From assembly GCA_040389445.1 (NCBI GenBank), contig JAZJZX010000010.1:186001-250000 (forward strand): a DNA stretch of 64,000 nucleotides. Reading direction: 5' to 3'. Of the stretch, positions 7,928-16,838 are shown in pieces. This stretch comes from UBA5189 sp040389445. Lineage in GTDB: Bacteria > Chloroflexota > Limnocylindria > Limnocylindrales > CSP1-4. The position numbers and the translations under genes are program-made. The notes below the pieces were generated by a model. The model was not told where the DNA came from. It saw nothing but the letters and a program-made list of their open reading frames with translations, and did not search any database. The number at the start of each line of letters is the position of its first letter. Positions within the stretch are counted from its first letter, which is position 1.

Positions 7928-9096
7928 CGTGCTCGCTCCTCCGCCTTGGCGGCGTCCCACAGGGTGTCGAGGGTAGCGAAGTCCAGATCCCGAATGGCGA
8001 CTCCGCGTTCCGCGACCATACGCTCAACGCGCCGAAACCGGCTCCGGAACTTGTCGTTCGCCGCACGCAGCGCGGCTTCACTCTCGATGCCGAGTTTCCG
8101 CCCGACGTTGGTCACCACGAAGAGCAGGTCGCCGAATTCCTCGTGCCGATGGGCGGCGTCGGGGGCTTCCGCCAGCTCGGTCAGCTCCTCGGCCACCTTG
8201 GCCAGGACGCCGCCGACATCCGGCCAGTCGTAGCCGATGGCCGCCGCGCGTTCCTGCATCTCCTGGCTGGCCGCCAGGGCCGGCAGGGAGCGGCTGATCC
8301 CGTCGAGGGCACCCGTCGCGGGTGCCGGGGCGACCGCGCCGGGCTGCTCGCCGGATCCATCGTGTCCCGCAGCGGCGGCGGCCCGTTCGGTCGCCTTGAT
8401 CCGCTCCCACTGCCGGGTCACGTCCGCCGCCGTGGCGGCGTGTGCATCGCCGAACACGTGCGGGTGCCGCCGCACGATCTTCCGGGCGATCGACGCCTGC
8501 ACGTCGGCGAGGTCGAAAATCCCGGCCTCGGCCGCGAGCTGCGCGTGGAGGATCACCTGGAGCAGCAGATCGCCGAGTTCTTCCGCGAGCGCCGGGTTTG
8601 CGCCGGCCTCCAGGGCGTCATAGACCTCGTAGGTCTCCTCCAGCAGGTGCCGGCGCAGCGATTCATGGGTCTGCTCGCGATCCCAGGGGCAGCCGTCCGG
8701 CCGTCGCAGTCGCTCGCTGATGTATGGCATGGCCCATGGTCCGGCGGCGGCGAGCTCGGGCGCCAGCGGTGGCAGGTAGAGACTGTGCTCCAGGTCCGTG
8801 CCCGCAAGCTCCCCGATCGTCGTCGGTTCGGCGCCCGACCGGCCCACGACATGGTCCGGCGGGTACAGGCGGCCGAGCACGGCGAGCGGGTCCCGGCTGT
8901 CCGAGCGGTGCCGGCCGGGCAGGCCTTCCACCGCTCCGGGAGCGGGTACGCCGAGCCTGGCTGCCGGTACGATCAGGGCCGGTCGGGACGCCTCCAGCGG
9001 CGTCCCGATGAGCGCCTCGGTCGCGATGACCTGGAGGCCTGCCGAGAGATCCAGCCCCCAGCGGCCGCGCGCCTCGGCGATCAGCTCATCGAGCAC
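7924..9096 (-). CDS. mazG: MazG nucleoside triphosphate pyrophosphohydrolase with remnant of a tetrapyrrole-methylase-type N-terminus
   Basis: Hydrolyses (d)NTPs to monophosphates. Two MazG halves are visible: LRRPDGCPWDREQTHESLRRHLLEETYE with EELGDLLLQVILHAQ (about 128-175), and a second copy with RAAAIGYDWPDVGGVLAKV and HEEFGDLLFVVTNVGRKLG (about 280-350). The first ~110 residues resemble the last third of the SAM-dependent methylase domain of YabN-type MazG fusions (GLQVIATEAL, LYPPDHVVGRSG, HSLYLPPL); the catalytic N-terminal part of that methylase is absent. GTG start 7 bases downstream of the parvulin stop; ATGA overlap with rph. Confidence 0.93.
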   Translation of the reverse strand: MLDELIAEARGRWGLDLSAGLQVIATEALIGTPLEASRPALIVPAARLGVPAPGAVEGLPGRHRSDSRDPLAVLGRLYPPDHVVGRSGAEPTTIGELAGTDLEHSLYLPPLAPELAAAGPWAMPYISERLRRPDGCPWDREQTHESLRRHLLEETYEVYDALEAGANPALAEELGDLLLQVILHAQLAAEAGIFDLADVQASIARKIVRRHPHVFGDAHAATAADVTRQWERIKATERAAAAAGHDGSGEQPGAVAPAPATGALDGISRSLPALAASQEMQERAAAIGYDWPDVGGVLAKVAEELTELAEAPDAAHRHEEFGDLLFVVTNVGRKLGIESEAALRAANDKFRSRFRRVERMVAERGVAIRDLDFATLDTLWDAAKAEERAR

Positions 9097-9102
9097 GCCG
9101 AC

Positions 9103-10824
9103 CTACTGATTCGCGGCGCTGGAGTCGGTGCTGCGGGTGATGTTCGCCGCCGCCTTTTTGGCCGAGTACCAGTTGGTGAAGGCCGAGTTCTTGAAGGTCG
9201 CGATCTGCTCGGCGGTCGGCGTGCGCATCTCCTCTGCGACCACCTTCCAGAGGTACACGCCCTCGTTCGGGATCGTCACGACATCCGTCAGCCCGCCCAC
9301 CTTGGCGGCAAAGATCGGCGTCTCCTTCAGGTCGCCCAGCTCACCGACGGCGATCCAGCCGACGTCGCCCCCTGCCGCGGCCTCCGGTCCCTCCCCCTGG
9401 TCGCGGGCGACCTGGGCGAAGTCGCCACCCGCCAGGAGCTGGGTCCGAAGCTTGTTCATCCATGCGGTTTCACCATCGCCGTAGGGCCGCATGACCTGGA
9501 CGATGTGCCAGCCGAACCCGCTCCTGAACGGCGCCAGCAGCTGGCCCGGCTGGAGGCCCGGGGCAAGGATCGCCTTCGCGAACGCGGGATCGATGGGGCT
9601 CGTCGGATCGTAGTAGGGCAACTTGCCGCCGGTCGACCTGGCCTGGCCCTCGTCCGACTTCTCGCGAGCGAGCACGTCGAACTTCCGGGGGTCGGCCAGG
9701 ATCTCGGCGTAGAGGGCCTTCGCTTCGTCTTCGGCCGTCTTCCACGAAGGGTCGTCCGCGGGCAGCTTCGAGGCGCCGCCCGGGTCGTCCTTCGGCGAAA
9801 CGAGGATGTGCCGCACCTTGACGCCATCCGGCTGGGGCGTGTTGACTGTCAGGAAGATCTGCTCCACCTGGCGCTGGAGGGACGGCCCCGACAGGTCGGC
9901 GACGACCTTTTCGTCGAGGCGACGGCGGACCAGGTCGCCCCGAATGGCCGCCCGATAGTCGGCCGACTTGATGCCGGCTTCGTCGAGACGGGACTGGTAG
10001 GTCTCATCCACGGACTTCTCGGCAGCCTCGGTGGCCTGGCCGATCCGGAAGACGCCGTCGGCGCCCTCCACGACGTCCGTCGGCGTGTTGAGCTTCGCCG
10101 CGAAGACCGCGGTCATGAAGGCCTCGTCATAGCCGCTGTCCTTGGGGAGCCAGCTGAGATCGCCGTCCTGGGCGGCCGTCGCGGAATCGGACACGGTCTT
10201 CGCCACGACGTCCCAGGCCTTGCCGCCCTTCAGCTGCGCCAGGGCGTCCAGGGCCTTGGCCCTGGCCGCGGCCTTTTCGGCGTCGCCCGGCTTGCCGGTC
10301 GCAACGTTGTTCTCCGGCGTGATCTCGATGACCCAGACGTGGCGCTGCTCGTCCGTGGTGGCCTCGACGAGGAGCTGGGCGTCGATGTCCGCCTCGCTGA
10401 TCGTGATGCCTTCCTGGTCGGCGAGCCTGGCCTGGAGCGTCAAGTCGATCAGGCGCTCCAGGGCGATGGAGGCGAGGCTCTGGCGACGCTGGTCCAGGAA
10501 CTGGAGCTGGCTCGTCATCGAGGCATCGGACAGGCGGCCGGCCGCATTGAGGGTCCGGATGCGGGACTCCGTGTACTTGATCCGGAAGTCCTCGATGGCG
10601 TAGCGCGTCCGGAACTGGTCCTTGGTGATCGCGGTGCCGTCGACGGTCGCGGCCGCCCCGAAGTGATCGTCATACCAGGAGAACCCGGCGTAGCCGATGA
10701 GGATCATGATGGAAACCGCGATCGCCACGACGAAACCGATGTTGGTCAGAAAGGTCCGACGGTCTTCCGAATTCCAGCCGGATCGGCCGGGTCGCTTGAC
10801 GACGGGCTTGGCACGGAGGGTCAT
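9103..10824 (-). CDS. membrane-anchored parvulin-type peptidyl-prolyl isomerase (SurA/PrsA-like)
   Basis: Extracytoplasmic folding chaperone/PPIase of 573 residues. After a basic N-terminus one membrane helix (about 28-50, GFVVAIAVSIMILIGYAGF) anchors it. A helical SurA/PrsA-type region follows, then a degenerate rotamase-like stretch (about 160-260), a clear parvulin domain (about 325-450, VKVRHILVSPKDD ... GFGWHIVQVMR) and a further rotamase-like block to about 540 (GGDVGWIAVGEL). It heads the run parvulin-mazG-rph-rdgB. Upstream, 10825-10905 is a short GC-rich spacer separating it from the glycosyltransferase cluster; TACGAT near 10890 could be a -10 element. Confidence 0.9.
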   Translation of the reverse strand: MTLRAKPVVKRPGRSGWNSEDRRTFLTNIGFVVAIAVSIMILIGYAGFSWYDDHFGAAATVDGTAITKDQFRTRYAIEDFRIKYTESRIRTLNAAGRLSDASMTSQLQFLDQRRQSLASIALERLIDLTLQARLADQEGITISEADIDAQLLVEATTDEQRHVWVIEITPENNVATGKPGDAEKAAARAKALDALAQLKGGKAWDVVAKTVSDSATAAQDGDLSWLPKDSGYDEAFMTAVFAAKLNTPTDVVEGADGVFRIGQATEAAEKSVDETYQSRLDEAGIKSADYRAAIRGDLVRRRLDEKVVADLSGPSLQRQVEQIFLTVNTPQPDGVKVRHILVSPKDDPGGASKLPADDPSWKTAEDEAKALYAEILADPRKFDVLAREKSDEGQARSTGGKLPYYDPTSPIDPAFAKAILAPGLQPGQLLAPFRSGFGWHIVQVMRPYGDGETAWMNKLRTQLLAGGDFAQVARDQGEGPEAAAGGDVGWIAVGELGDLKETPIFAAKVGGLTDVVTIPNEGVYLWKVVAEEMRTPTAEQIATFKNSAFTNWYSAKKAAANITRSTDSSAANQ

Positions 10825-10905
10825 GCGGGGATCGTTCCTTGCAGGCGGGTGATGGCGTGGGCGGCTGCCGACGCGCGGACGGGGCGCGTATCGTACCGCA
10901 ACGTC

Positions 10906-12114
10906 TCAACGGCCCCGCGCGAAGCGCTCGAGCAGCGCCAGGTAGGCAGTCGCGTCCCGCTCCCAGGCCATGTCGGCGACGATCGCAGCGGCGGCTTCGA
11001 TGGCCGCGGTGCGGGCCGCCTCCTCGTCCACCAGCCGAAGGACCTGGGCCGCGAGATCGTCTCCATCGCCGGGCTCGTACGTGGCGATGGCGCGGGCGAA
11101 TGTTCGCTCCACGAGCGGCAGCCTCGACGCGATGGCGGCGCGGCGCATCGCGGCGTACTCGAGGATCTTGGTCGACAGGCTGGCATCGGTGAAGGCATCC
11201 CGCCGGGTCGGCGCAAGGCCGATGTCGGCGACGGCGATCGCGCCCGGGACAGCCTCGAGCGGGATGCGACCGTGGAACGTGACGCGGTCGGCGATTCCGA
11301 GGTCGCGGGCGAGCGCTTCGAGGACCCGGCTGGTATCACCCCGCCCATAGACATCGAGGTGCACGGGCAGCGTGGGCCGCTCCACGGCAAGGCGCGCCAC
11401 GGCCCGGATCGCGACATCGAGCTCGTAGGTCGGGGTCAACGCCCCGGCATAGACCAGACGGAGCGTCCCGTCCGCCATGAAGCCGCGTTGCTCGTGAGCG
11501 GACGGATCGAACCGGGCCAGCGAGGGCGTGTTGCGAACGACGCTGATACGGCCCGGGTCCACGCCGAGCTGGACCAGCCGGTCGCGCAGGGCATCGTTGA
11601 CGGTGATCGCGTGGGTCGCCACGGCGATCGAGACACGCTCGGCGACGAGCAGGGCCCGATGGACGATGGGATTGCCCGCCCGGGGAAAGCGGCTCCGGAA
11701 GAAATCGGGCATCGATTCGTGGAGGTCGAGCACAACGGGCACCCCGGCGAGCCGCAGCGGCAGCGCCGCCAGGACGAGCCAGTCCGGGAGCGTTGCCACC
11801 TGGACGAGGGCGTAGCGGCGGCGCGGCTGGGCACGAATCAGGGTCCATGCCACGCGAATGAAGAACCCGAGGTACTCGGCGAGGTAGGTGCCGATGCCGG
11901 CTCCCTGATGGCGCTGGACGTCGAGTCGCCGCACCCGGACGCCGGCCACCTCGCCTTCGGGAGCGTCGTCGGGGCGACGGAGCGCGATGACGTCCACGGG
12001 CCGCCCGGCCGCGACGATGGCCTCGGCCTGGCGGCGGACGCGTGGATCCTCCTCGTAGTAGGAGTGCGTCACCAGGACGAACGGGCGCGCCGAGCTGGAG
12101 CGCCCGCTCACCAT
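10906..12114 (-). CDS. GT4-type glycosyltransferase
   Basis: GT-B fold retaining glycosyltransferase, 402 residues. N-terminal domain: ARPFVLVTHSYYEEDPRVRRQAEAI and VPVVLDLHESMPDFF (acceptor side). C-terminal domain: LRLVYAGALTPTYELDVAIRA, RVTFHGRIPLEAVPGAIAVADIGLAPTR and a STKILEYAAM nucleotide-sugar binding motif with the family glutamate. The start ATG at 12114 overlaps the stop of the upstream tandem glycosyltransferase by 7 bases, and that gene in turn overlaps the next. This makes a three-gene operon (15883 to 10906). Donor sugar and linkage cannot be inferred. Confidence 0.88.
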   Translation of the reverse strand: MVSGRSSSARPFVLVTHSYYEEDPRVRRQAEAIVAAGRPVDVIALRRPDDAPEGEVAGVRVRRLDVQRHQGAGIGTYLAEYLGFFIRVAWTLIRAQPRRRYALVQVATLPDWLVLAALPLRLAGVPVVLDLHESMPDFFRSRFPRAGNPIVHRALLVAERVSIAVATHAITVNDALRDRLVQLGVDPGRISVVRNTPSLARFDPSAHEQRGFMADGTLRLVYAGALTPTYELDVAIRAVARLAVERPTLPVHLDVYGRGDTSRVLEALARDLGIADRVTFHGRIPLEAVPGAIAVADIGLAPTRRDAFTDASLSTKILEYAAMRRAAIASRLPLVERTFARAIATYEPGDGDDLAAQVLRLVDEEAARTAAIEAAAAIVADMAWERDATAYLALLERFARGR

Positions 12115-14786
12115 GGCCTGCCCGTGATGCTGCCGTACGCGGACCGAGCCCGGTCGAATTGCGCGGCCCAGCCATAGCGGTCGCGCCCGGCTCGACGACA
12201 GCGTTCCCGAAGCTCGAGCCACGTGTCGGACGGCAACGCCAGCAACGCCACCAGGGCCGCTGCAATCGCACCTGGATCCGTTGGGTCGCAGACGCGACCG
12301 AGGGGGCCGCCGGGGCCATCGATCAGGATCCGCCGTCGTTCCGGAAAGTCCGACGACACGATCGGAGTCCCTGCAGTCAGGCACTCGAACAGCTTGTTCG
12401 GCGTCGAGAATCGCTCGTTCAACGTGCTGGGCTGATTGACCATGATCCCCACATCGGCGGACGAGACCCAGTCGAGAAGCGCCTCAGGGGGCACCGACGG
12501 AAGGATGTGGATGCGCTGCCGAGCCGGTGAGGCATCCGCTCGATCCCGCAGGCGATCCGCCTCCGGACCTGCTCCCATGAACACCACGTCGGCCAGTTCG
12601 AGGCCCGGCCGCTCGATGGCCTCGATGACCCGCAGCAACCCTCGATCGCGCATGAAACCGCCGTGGTACAGCACGATCCTCCGGTCCGGGCTGAGGCCGA
12701 GACGCTCGTGCAAGGCCTGCCGGCCTGGATCCAGCGGCGTCCAGGGGAGCTGGCCGTTCATGACCACGACGGGCCGGGCCACGCGATATCGTCGCTCGAG
12801 GTAGTCGGCGCACGACTCGTTGACCGTGAACACGCGATCCGCTGCTCGGGCGAGCCGGCCTTCATACCAGGCGAACCACGCCCGGAGCGGGCGGGGAAGC
12901 CGGGCGATGTTGTTCGATTCGACATACAGGTCGCGCGCATCGTAGACGAGCCTCGCGCCGATCCGTCGGGCCAGATCGGCCGCGACCGGCAGGGCCAGGA
13001 ATCCCATCGCGTGGACCACGTCGGCGCGGACCCCGAGGTCGGCGGTCGCCGTTCGATGGCGGCGCACCTGGCCGATGACCGCCGCGATCCGACGGGCCTC
13101 AGCGAGTACCCGCAGAGGCCCGAGCAGGCGGGTCGACGTTCCGATGGACGGACCGACATCCACGCGATGGAGCCGCACGCCGGCCAGCGGTGCGTCGACC
13201 AGCGGCAGGCCGGGTCCAGCACGCGCGACGATCGTCACGACATGGCCGCGACCGGCCAATCCACCTGCCATGCGAAGCGTTCTCGCATCGAATTCGCCCG
13301 TCGAGGCAAGCACGAAGCACACGGCCTGCCTGACCACGACGGGCGCGGCCACGACTTCAGCATCCGGGTCGTCGGCCGAGTCCGGAATGTCCAGGTCCCG
13401 GGCCAGCTGGACGAGTCCGGCAGCCTCCGTTTCCCAGTTCCATCGCTCACGGGCGGCCTTGCGGCAGCGCGAGCGCAGGTCCGCCCGCACGGCCGGCTCG
13501 AGATCGAGGATGGAGCGGATCGCACGGGCGGTCGCACGCACGTCATCGGGATCGGCGACCACGCCGAGCGGGGCATCGGGGTCCGCAAGAAGCACCTCCC
13601 GGATGCCGGGCAGATCGCTGCCCACGACCGGAACACCGGCGGCAATCCCTTCGAACACCTTGTTCGGGGAGGAGAGCCGGTGATTCAGGGTTGTCGGCTG
13701 GATCGGCGCGACGACCACGTCTGCGCCGGACACCCAGGTCAGCAAGGAATCCGGGGGTACCGGCGGGAGGAGGTGGACCCGTCCGCCCGAGGCTGCCGAG
13801 ATCTCCGCGACGAGGGGCCTGGACGGGCCCGCGCCCATGAACACCAGGTGCGCCGTCTCGAGGCCCGGCTGGCTCAGGGCAGCGGCGAGGACCTCGATGC
13901 CGCGACCGGGGGCAAGACCGCCGTGATACAGGAGGATCGGCGCTCCGACCGGAACGCCCGCAGCAGCGCGAAGCGGCGATTCGGGGGCATCTGGATCCGG
14001 GCTCGATGGCGTCCATCGCGGGGGACAGTTGCGTGCGACCACCACCCGTCCCAACCCCAGCGCCGGACCGAGCCGTGCGGCGAGAGCCGCATTGACCGTC
14101 ACCAGGGCCGCGGCCTGCCTCGCGAGCTCCCGTTCGAGCTCCTCGATCCGGCGCCGCGCCCACCCCGGACGTGACGCGTTGGCGCCGGCCTCGGCAAAGA
14201 TCTCATGGGCGTCGTAGACGATCCGTCCGCCGCCCGCCAACGCTCGTGCCGCAATGGCCGCCGGCAGGGCCCGCAGGTCGTGCGCCCAGAACAGTCGCGC
14301 TGCAGGCGCCGCATCGCGCGCGATCGTCGCGGCCGCGTTCGCCCAGGGGAGCACGGCGAACCGCCAGCTGAGCTCCCACGCCAACCCGTGCCAGGCCCGA
14401 GCGGCCGGAGGCAGGCTGCGTACGATGACCGCGCCGAACCCGAGCGGGAGCGCGAGAACCAGGACCGGGACGGCCAGGATCAGCGAGGCCGCGACCGCCG
14501 CAGCGAACCGCGCGGGCTGCCGTCTCGCCAGATCCGCGCCGGCTCTCGCGAACCGCGCCGGACGTCGCGCGAGGAGCAGCCAGCGCAGTCCACCGGACGC
14601 CACCGGGACTCGCAGGATGGCGACGCCGCTGGCCAGCACGTCGCGCTCCGGTGCTGCCGCGTATGGATCCGTCGTTCGCCCGACCAGCGTGACGTGATGA
14701 CCCGCCGCTGCGAGGGTCGCCGCCTCGCGCTGCACGCGGGAATCAAACCGCGCGTCATTGAGGACGAAGGCCACGATGCCGCTCAT
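12108..14786 (-). CDS. fused tandem glycosyltransferase (two GT4 modules in one chain)
   Basis: One 892-residue protein made of two GT-B glycosyltransferases in tandem: module 1 about 1-466 and module 2 about 486-892, joined by a short acidic linker. Each has its own donor-binding half: module 1 shows ARNCPPRWTP, ILLYHGGLAPGRGIE and TTLNHRLSSPNKVFEGIAAG; module 2 shows IVLYHGGFMRDRGLL and STLNERFSTPNKLFECLTAG. Both are close to the single-module enzyme at 19574-20890, which points to duplication and fusion. Module 1 also has a hydrophobic stretch (about 97-125) that may bind the membrane. ATGA overlap upstream, 7-base overlap downstream. Such fusions could add two sugars in sequence. Confidence 0.88.
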   Translation of the reverse strand: MSGIVAFVLNDARFDSRVQREAATLAAAGHHVTLVGRTTDPYAAAPERDVLASGVAILRVPVASGGLRWLLLARRPARFARAGADLARRQPARFAAAVAASLILAVPVLVLALPLGFGAVIVRSLPPAARAWHGLAWELSWRFAVLPWANAAATIARDAAPAARLFWAHDLRALPAAIAARALAGGGRIVYDAHEIFAEAGANASRPGWARRRIEELERELARQAAALVTVNAALAARLGPALGLGRVVVARNCPPRWTPSSPDPDAPESPLRAAAGVPVGAPILLYHGGLAPGRGIEVLAAALSQPGLETAHLVFMGAGPSRPLVAEISAASGGRVHLLPPVPPDSLLTWVSGADVVVAPIQPTTLNHRLSSPNKVFEGIAAGVPVVGSDLPGIREVLLADPDAPLGVVADPDDVRATARAIRSILDLEPAVRADLRSRCRKAARERWNWETEAAGLVQLARDLDIPDSADDPDAEVVAAPVVVRQAVCFVLASTGEFDARTLRMAGGLAGRGHVVTIVARAGPGLPLVDAPLAGVRLHRVDVGPSIGTSTRLLGPLRVLAEARRIAAVIGQVRRHRTATADLGVRADVVHAMGFLALPVAADLARRIGARLVYDARDLYVESNNIARLPRPLRAWFAWYEGRLARAADRVFTVNESCADYLERRYRVARPVVVMNGQLPWTPLDPGRQALHERLGLSPDRRIVLYHGGFMRDRGLLRVIEAIERPGLELADVVFMGAGPEADRLRDRADASPARQRIHILPSVPPEALLDWVSSADVGIMVNQPSTLNERFSTPNKLFECLTAGTPIVSSDFPERRRILIDGPGGPLGRVCDPTDPGAIAAALVALLALPSDTWLELRERCRRAGRDRYGWAAQFDRARSAYGSITGRPW

Positions 14787-15883
14787 CCCGGGACCCGATC
14801 GCCCGAGGCTGCCAACCCCAGGCGGACCATGACCTCGGCAGCCAGCCGGCGCCCGATGATGGCCCAGTCGAAGTCGTGCTCCGCGGCCCGACGGCCCCCG
14901 GCTCCGAGGCGCGCGGCCAGGCCCGCGTCGCGCAGGATCGGCTCGATCGCGGCCGCGATCTGGTCGGGCTCGTCTCCGGCGGCGACCACGCCTGCGCCGG
15001 CCGCTTCGACAATGCGCCTGGTCTCCGTTCGAGGCGTCACGACGACGGGGCGACCGGCGGCCATCGAGTCGAGCAGCTTCACCGGAACCGCTCCATCCAT
15101 GTACGCGTTCGCCGGATGCGGTACGACCAGAACGGTCGCGCGGCCGAGCGCGTCCGGCAGATCGGCGTGGTCGACGGCCGCGATCTCGATCCATCGATCG
15201 AGGACGACACCCGCGCGAAGTGACGCCAGGTAGGCCTCGCCAGCGGGATCCCCGGCCACGAGGAACAGCAGGAGCTTGAGTGCGGGCTCTCCCGCCCGGA
15301 CCAGTCGTGCCGCGGCAATCAGAGCTTCGATGCCCCGGCCCTCCGCGGCCCCGGACACCATGCCGACCGTGGGCGCGGCCGGGAACGCGCGGGGTTCCAC
15401 ATGGCGGCTATCGGTCCCGTTGGGCGCCACGATCGTCCGCGCCGGGTCGAGGCCGGCGAGCGCGGCGAACGAGGCCGACGGCGCGGCGAACAAGGGGAAC
15501 GTCGCCAGGTTCCGATCAAACCGGTCGGTCAGCGCGGCGCGAACAGCAGGCTCGAGTCGACGTCCGAGTGCTTCAGCCTGGGCGATCGGGTGATCGTGCA
15601 CGTCCAGGATTGCCGGTCGCGTCGACCGCCGGGCCTGGACGATCGCGCCGGCGGACAGGAATTCCGAGCTGGCCAGGAATGGGCGTCGACGCCACGGAAA
15701 TGGCCAACCGGCAACGGTCCGGACCCCATCGCGCACCGCGGCATGGCCCCAACCCTGTGTCTCCAGGGCACCGGTGGCGAGTGCCAGCTCGTGGAGGATC
15801 TGGGCCCGGCGGAGGTCGCCGCCCCATCGTTTCTGCCCGGTCTCGCACAGCACGATCCACGGGGTTCGATCAGGCGAGGCCAC
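14783..15883 (-). CDS. glycosyltransferase of a locally repeated family (type C, copy 1)
   Basis: GT-B-like glycosyltransferase, 366 residues. The N-terminus WIVLCETGQKRWGGDLRRAQ is shared with the proteins at 25342-26454 and 32157-33206 (W-V/I-L-x-E/R-G ... R-W/Y-G-G-D/E-L/I-R-R), as are a DxHD/DDP-type motif (LDVHDHPIAQAEALG), VAPNGTD, GMVSGAAEGRGIEALI, and MDGAVPVKLLDSMAAGRPVVVTPR. The last carries the donor-binding KLLDSMAAG. GTG start directly preceded by a TATACT element 6 bases upstream, so the mRNA may be leaderless. First gene of the operon running to 10906. Confidence 0.82.
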   Translation of the reverse strand: MASPDRTPWIVLCETGQKRWGGDLRRAQILHELALATGALETQGWGHAAVRDGVRTVAGWPFPWRRRPFLASSEFLSAGAIVQARRSTRPAILDVHDHPIAQAEALGRRLEPAVRAALTDRFDRNLATFPLFAAPSASFAALAGLDPARTIVAPNGTDSRHVEPRAFPAAPTVGMVSGAAEGRGIEALIAAARLVRAGEPALKLLLFLVAGDPAGEAYLASLRAGVVLDRWIEIAAVDHADLPDALGRATVLVVPHPANAYMDGAVPVKLLDSMAAGRPVVVTPRTETRRIVEAAGAGVVAAGDEPDQIAAAIEPILRDAGLAARLGAGGRRAAEHDFDWAIIGRRLAAEVMVRLGLAASGDRVPG

Positions 15884-15889
15884 GGATCG

Positions 15890-15895
15890 AGTATA
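15890..15895 (-). promoter_or_regulatory. putative -10 element for the operon 15883-10906
   Basis: TATACT on the minus strand, ending 6 bases before the GTG start at 15883, consistent with a leaderless or near-leaderless transcript. No good -35 is visible. On the other strand TAAGGT (15960-15965) lies 9 bases before the exporter permease start, so this 91-base interval is probably a divergent promoter region. Confidence 0.35.
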
Positions 15896-15974
15896 GCCGC
15901 GGGTTCCGGTCAGACCGATCCGGCTCCCGGTCCGGATCGTTCAGTCGGCCGCACGATGGTAAGGTTCGCCCGGC

Positions 15975-16838
15975 ATGTCGCAGACCAGCGAGGCGATCCG
16001 GGAGGCCTACCGACCTCGACGACCCGGAATCCTTCAGACGCTCATCGAGACCGCCCGGGAGGTCGCCTCCCGGCGGCGTCTCATCGTCTACCTGGTTCGG
16101 GCCGACCTGAAGAAGCGCGGTGCGGACACCCTCCTCGGGAACCTCTGGTGGATCCTGGATCCGCTCCTGACGATGCTCGTCTATGTCGTCCTGATCGCGA
16201 TCATCTTCCAGACCAAGCGCGAGGCGTATCCGCTCTTCGTGTTCTGCGCGATCCTGCCCTGGAAGTGGTTCTCGAGCAGCATCGCCGACGCCGTCACCTG
16301 CATCACCACGCGTGAACGGATCATCAAGCAGGTCAACTTCCCGAAGGTCGTGCTGCCGATGGCCGCGGCCGCGGGCGGGGTCGCGAGTTTTGCGTTCGGC
16401 CTGATCCCTCTGTTCGCGATGCTCATCTTCCTGTACGGGAGCCACCTGACGGCGTGGGTCCTGGTGCTGCCGCTGATTGCCCTGGTTCAGTTCGTGTTCA
16501 CGCTCGGTGTCACCCTGCTGGCGTCGGCGGTGACGGTCTTCTATCGCGACGTCGGCAACGTTGCGACCCACTTCCTTCGGATCTGGTTCTACCTGTCCCC
16601 CGCGCTCTACGGCGCCGACCAGATCGCCGCCCTCACGGCAAAGCGTCCGGAGATCGCGACGATCTACAACCTGAACCCGTTCGCGGCGCTGTTTGAATCG
16701 TATCGGGACATCATCTACTACGGTCAGGCGCCGGAATGGGGTGCCCTCGGGCTCGTGCTCGGCGAGTCGGTCGTACTCCTCGTGATCGCGGTGCTCGTGT
16801 TCCGTCGGCTCGAGCCTGCGTTTGCGAAGGTGATCTGA
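15975..16838 (+). CDS. ABC-2 type polysaccharide exporter, permease (Wzm-like)
   Basis: Membrane subunit of an exporter for undecaprenyl-linked polysaccharide or teichoic acid. The 287-residue protein has six hydrophobic segments (from about residue 55). It carries the hallmarks of the ABC-2 polysaccharide permeases: an amphipathic N-terminus with LVRADLKKRGADTLLGNLWW, IKQVNFPKVVLPMAA, VFYRDVGNVATHFLRIWFYLSPALY, and NLNPFAALFESYRDIIYYG near the C-terminus. Its stop overlaps the ATG of the ATPase gene (TGATG). Confidence 0.92.
   Translation: MSQTSEAIREAYRPRRPGILQTLIETAREVASRRRLIVYLVRADLKKRGADTLLGNLWWILDPLLTMLVYVVLIAIIFQTKREAYPLFVFCAILPWKWFSSSIADAVTCITTRERIIKQVNFPKVVLPMAAAAGGVASFAFGLIPLFAMLIFLYGSHLTAWVLVLPLIALVQFVFTLGVTLLASAVTVFYRDVGNVATHFLRIWFYLSPALYGADQIAALTAKRPEIATIYNLNPFAALFESYRDIIYYGQAPEWGALGLVLGESVVLLVIAVLVFRRLEPAFAKVI

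Noticed and set aside
7909..12177. Very long plus-strand open frame (over 1,400 codons) antisense to mazG, parvulin and a glycosyltransferase
   Set aside because: Its translation is repetitive Arg/Gly/Asp/His-rich with no domain, and the opposite strand encodes well-recognised proteins. It is a by-product of high GC.
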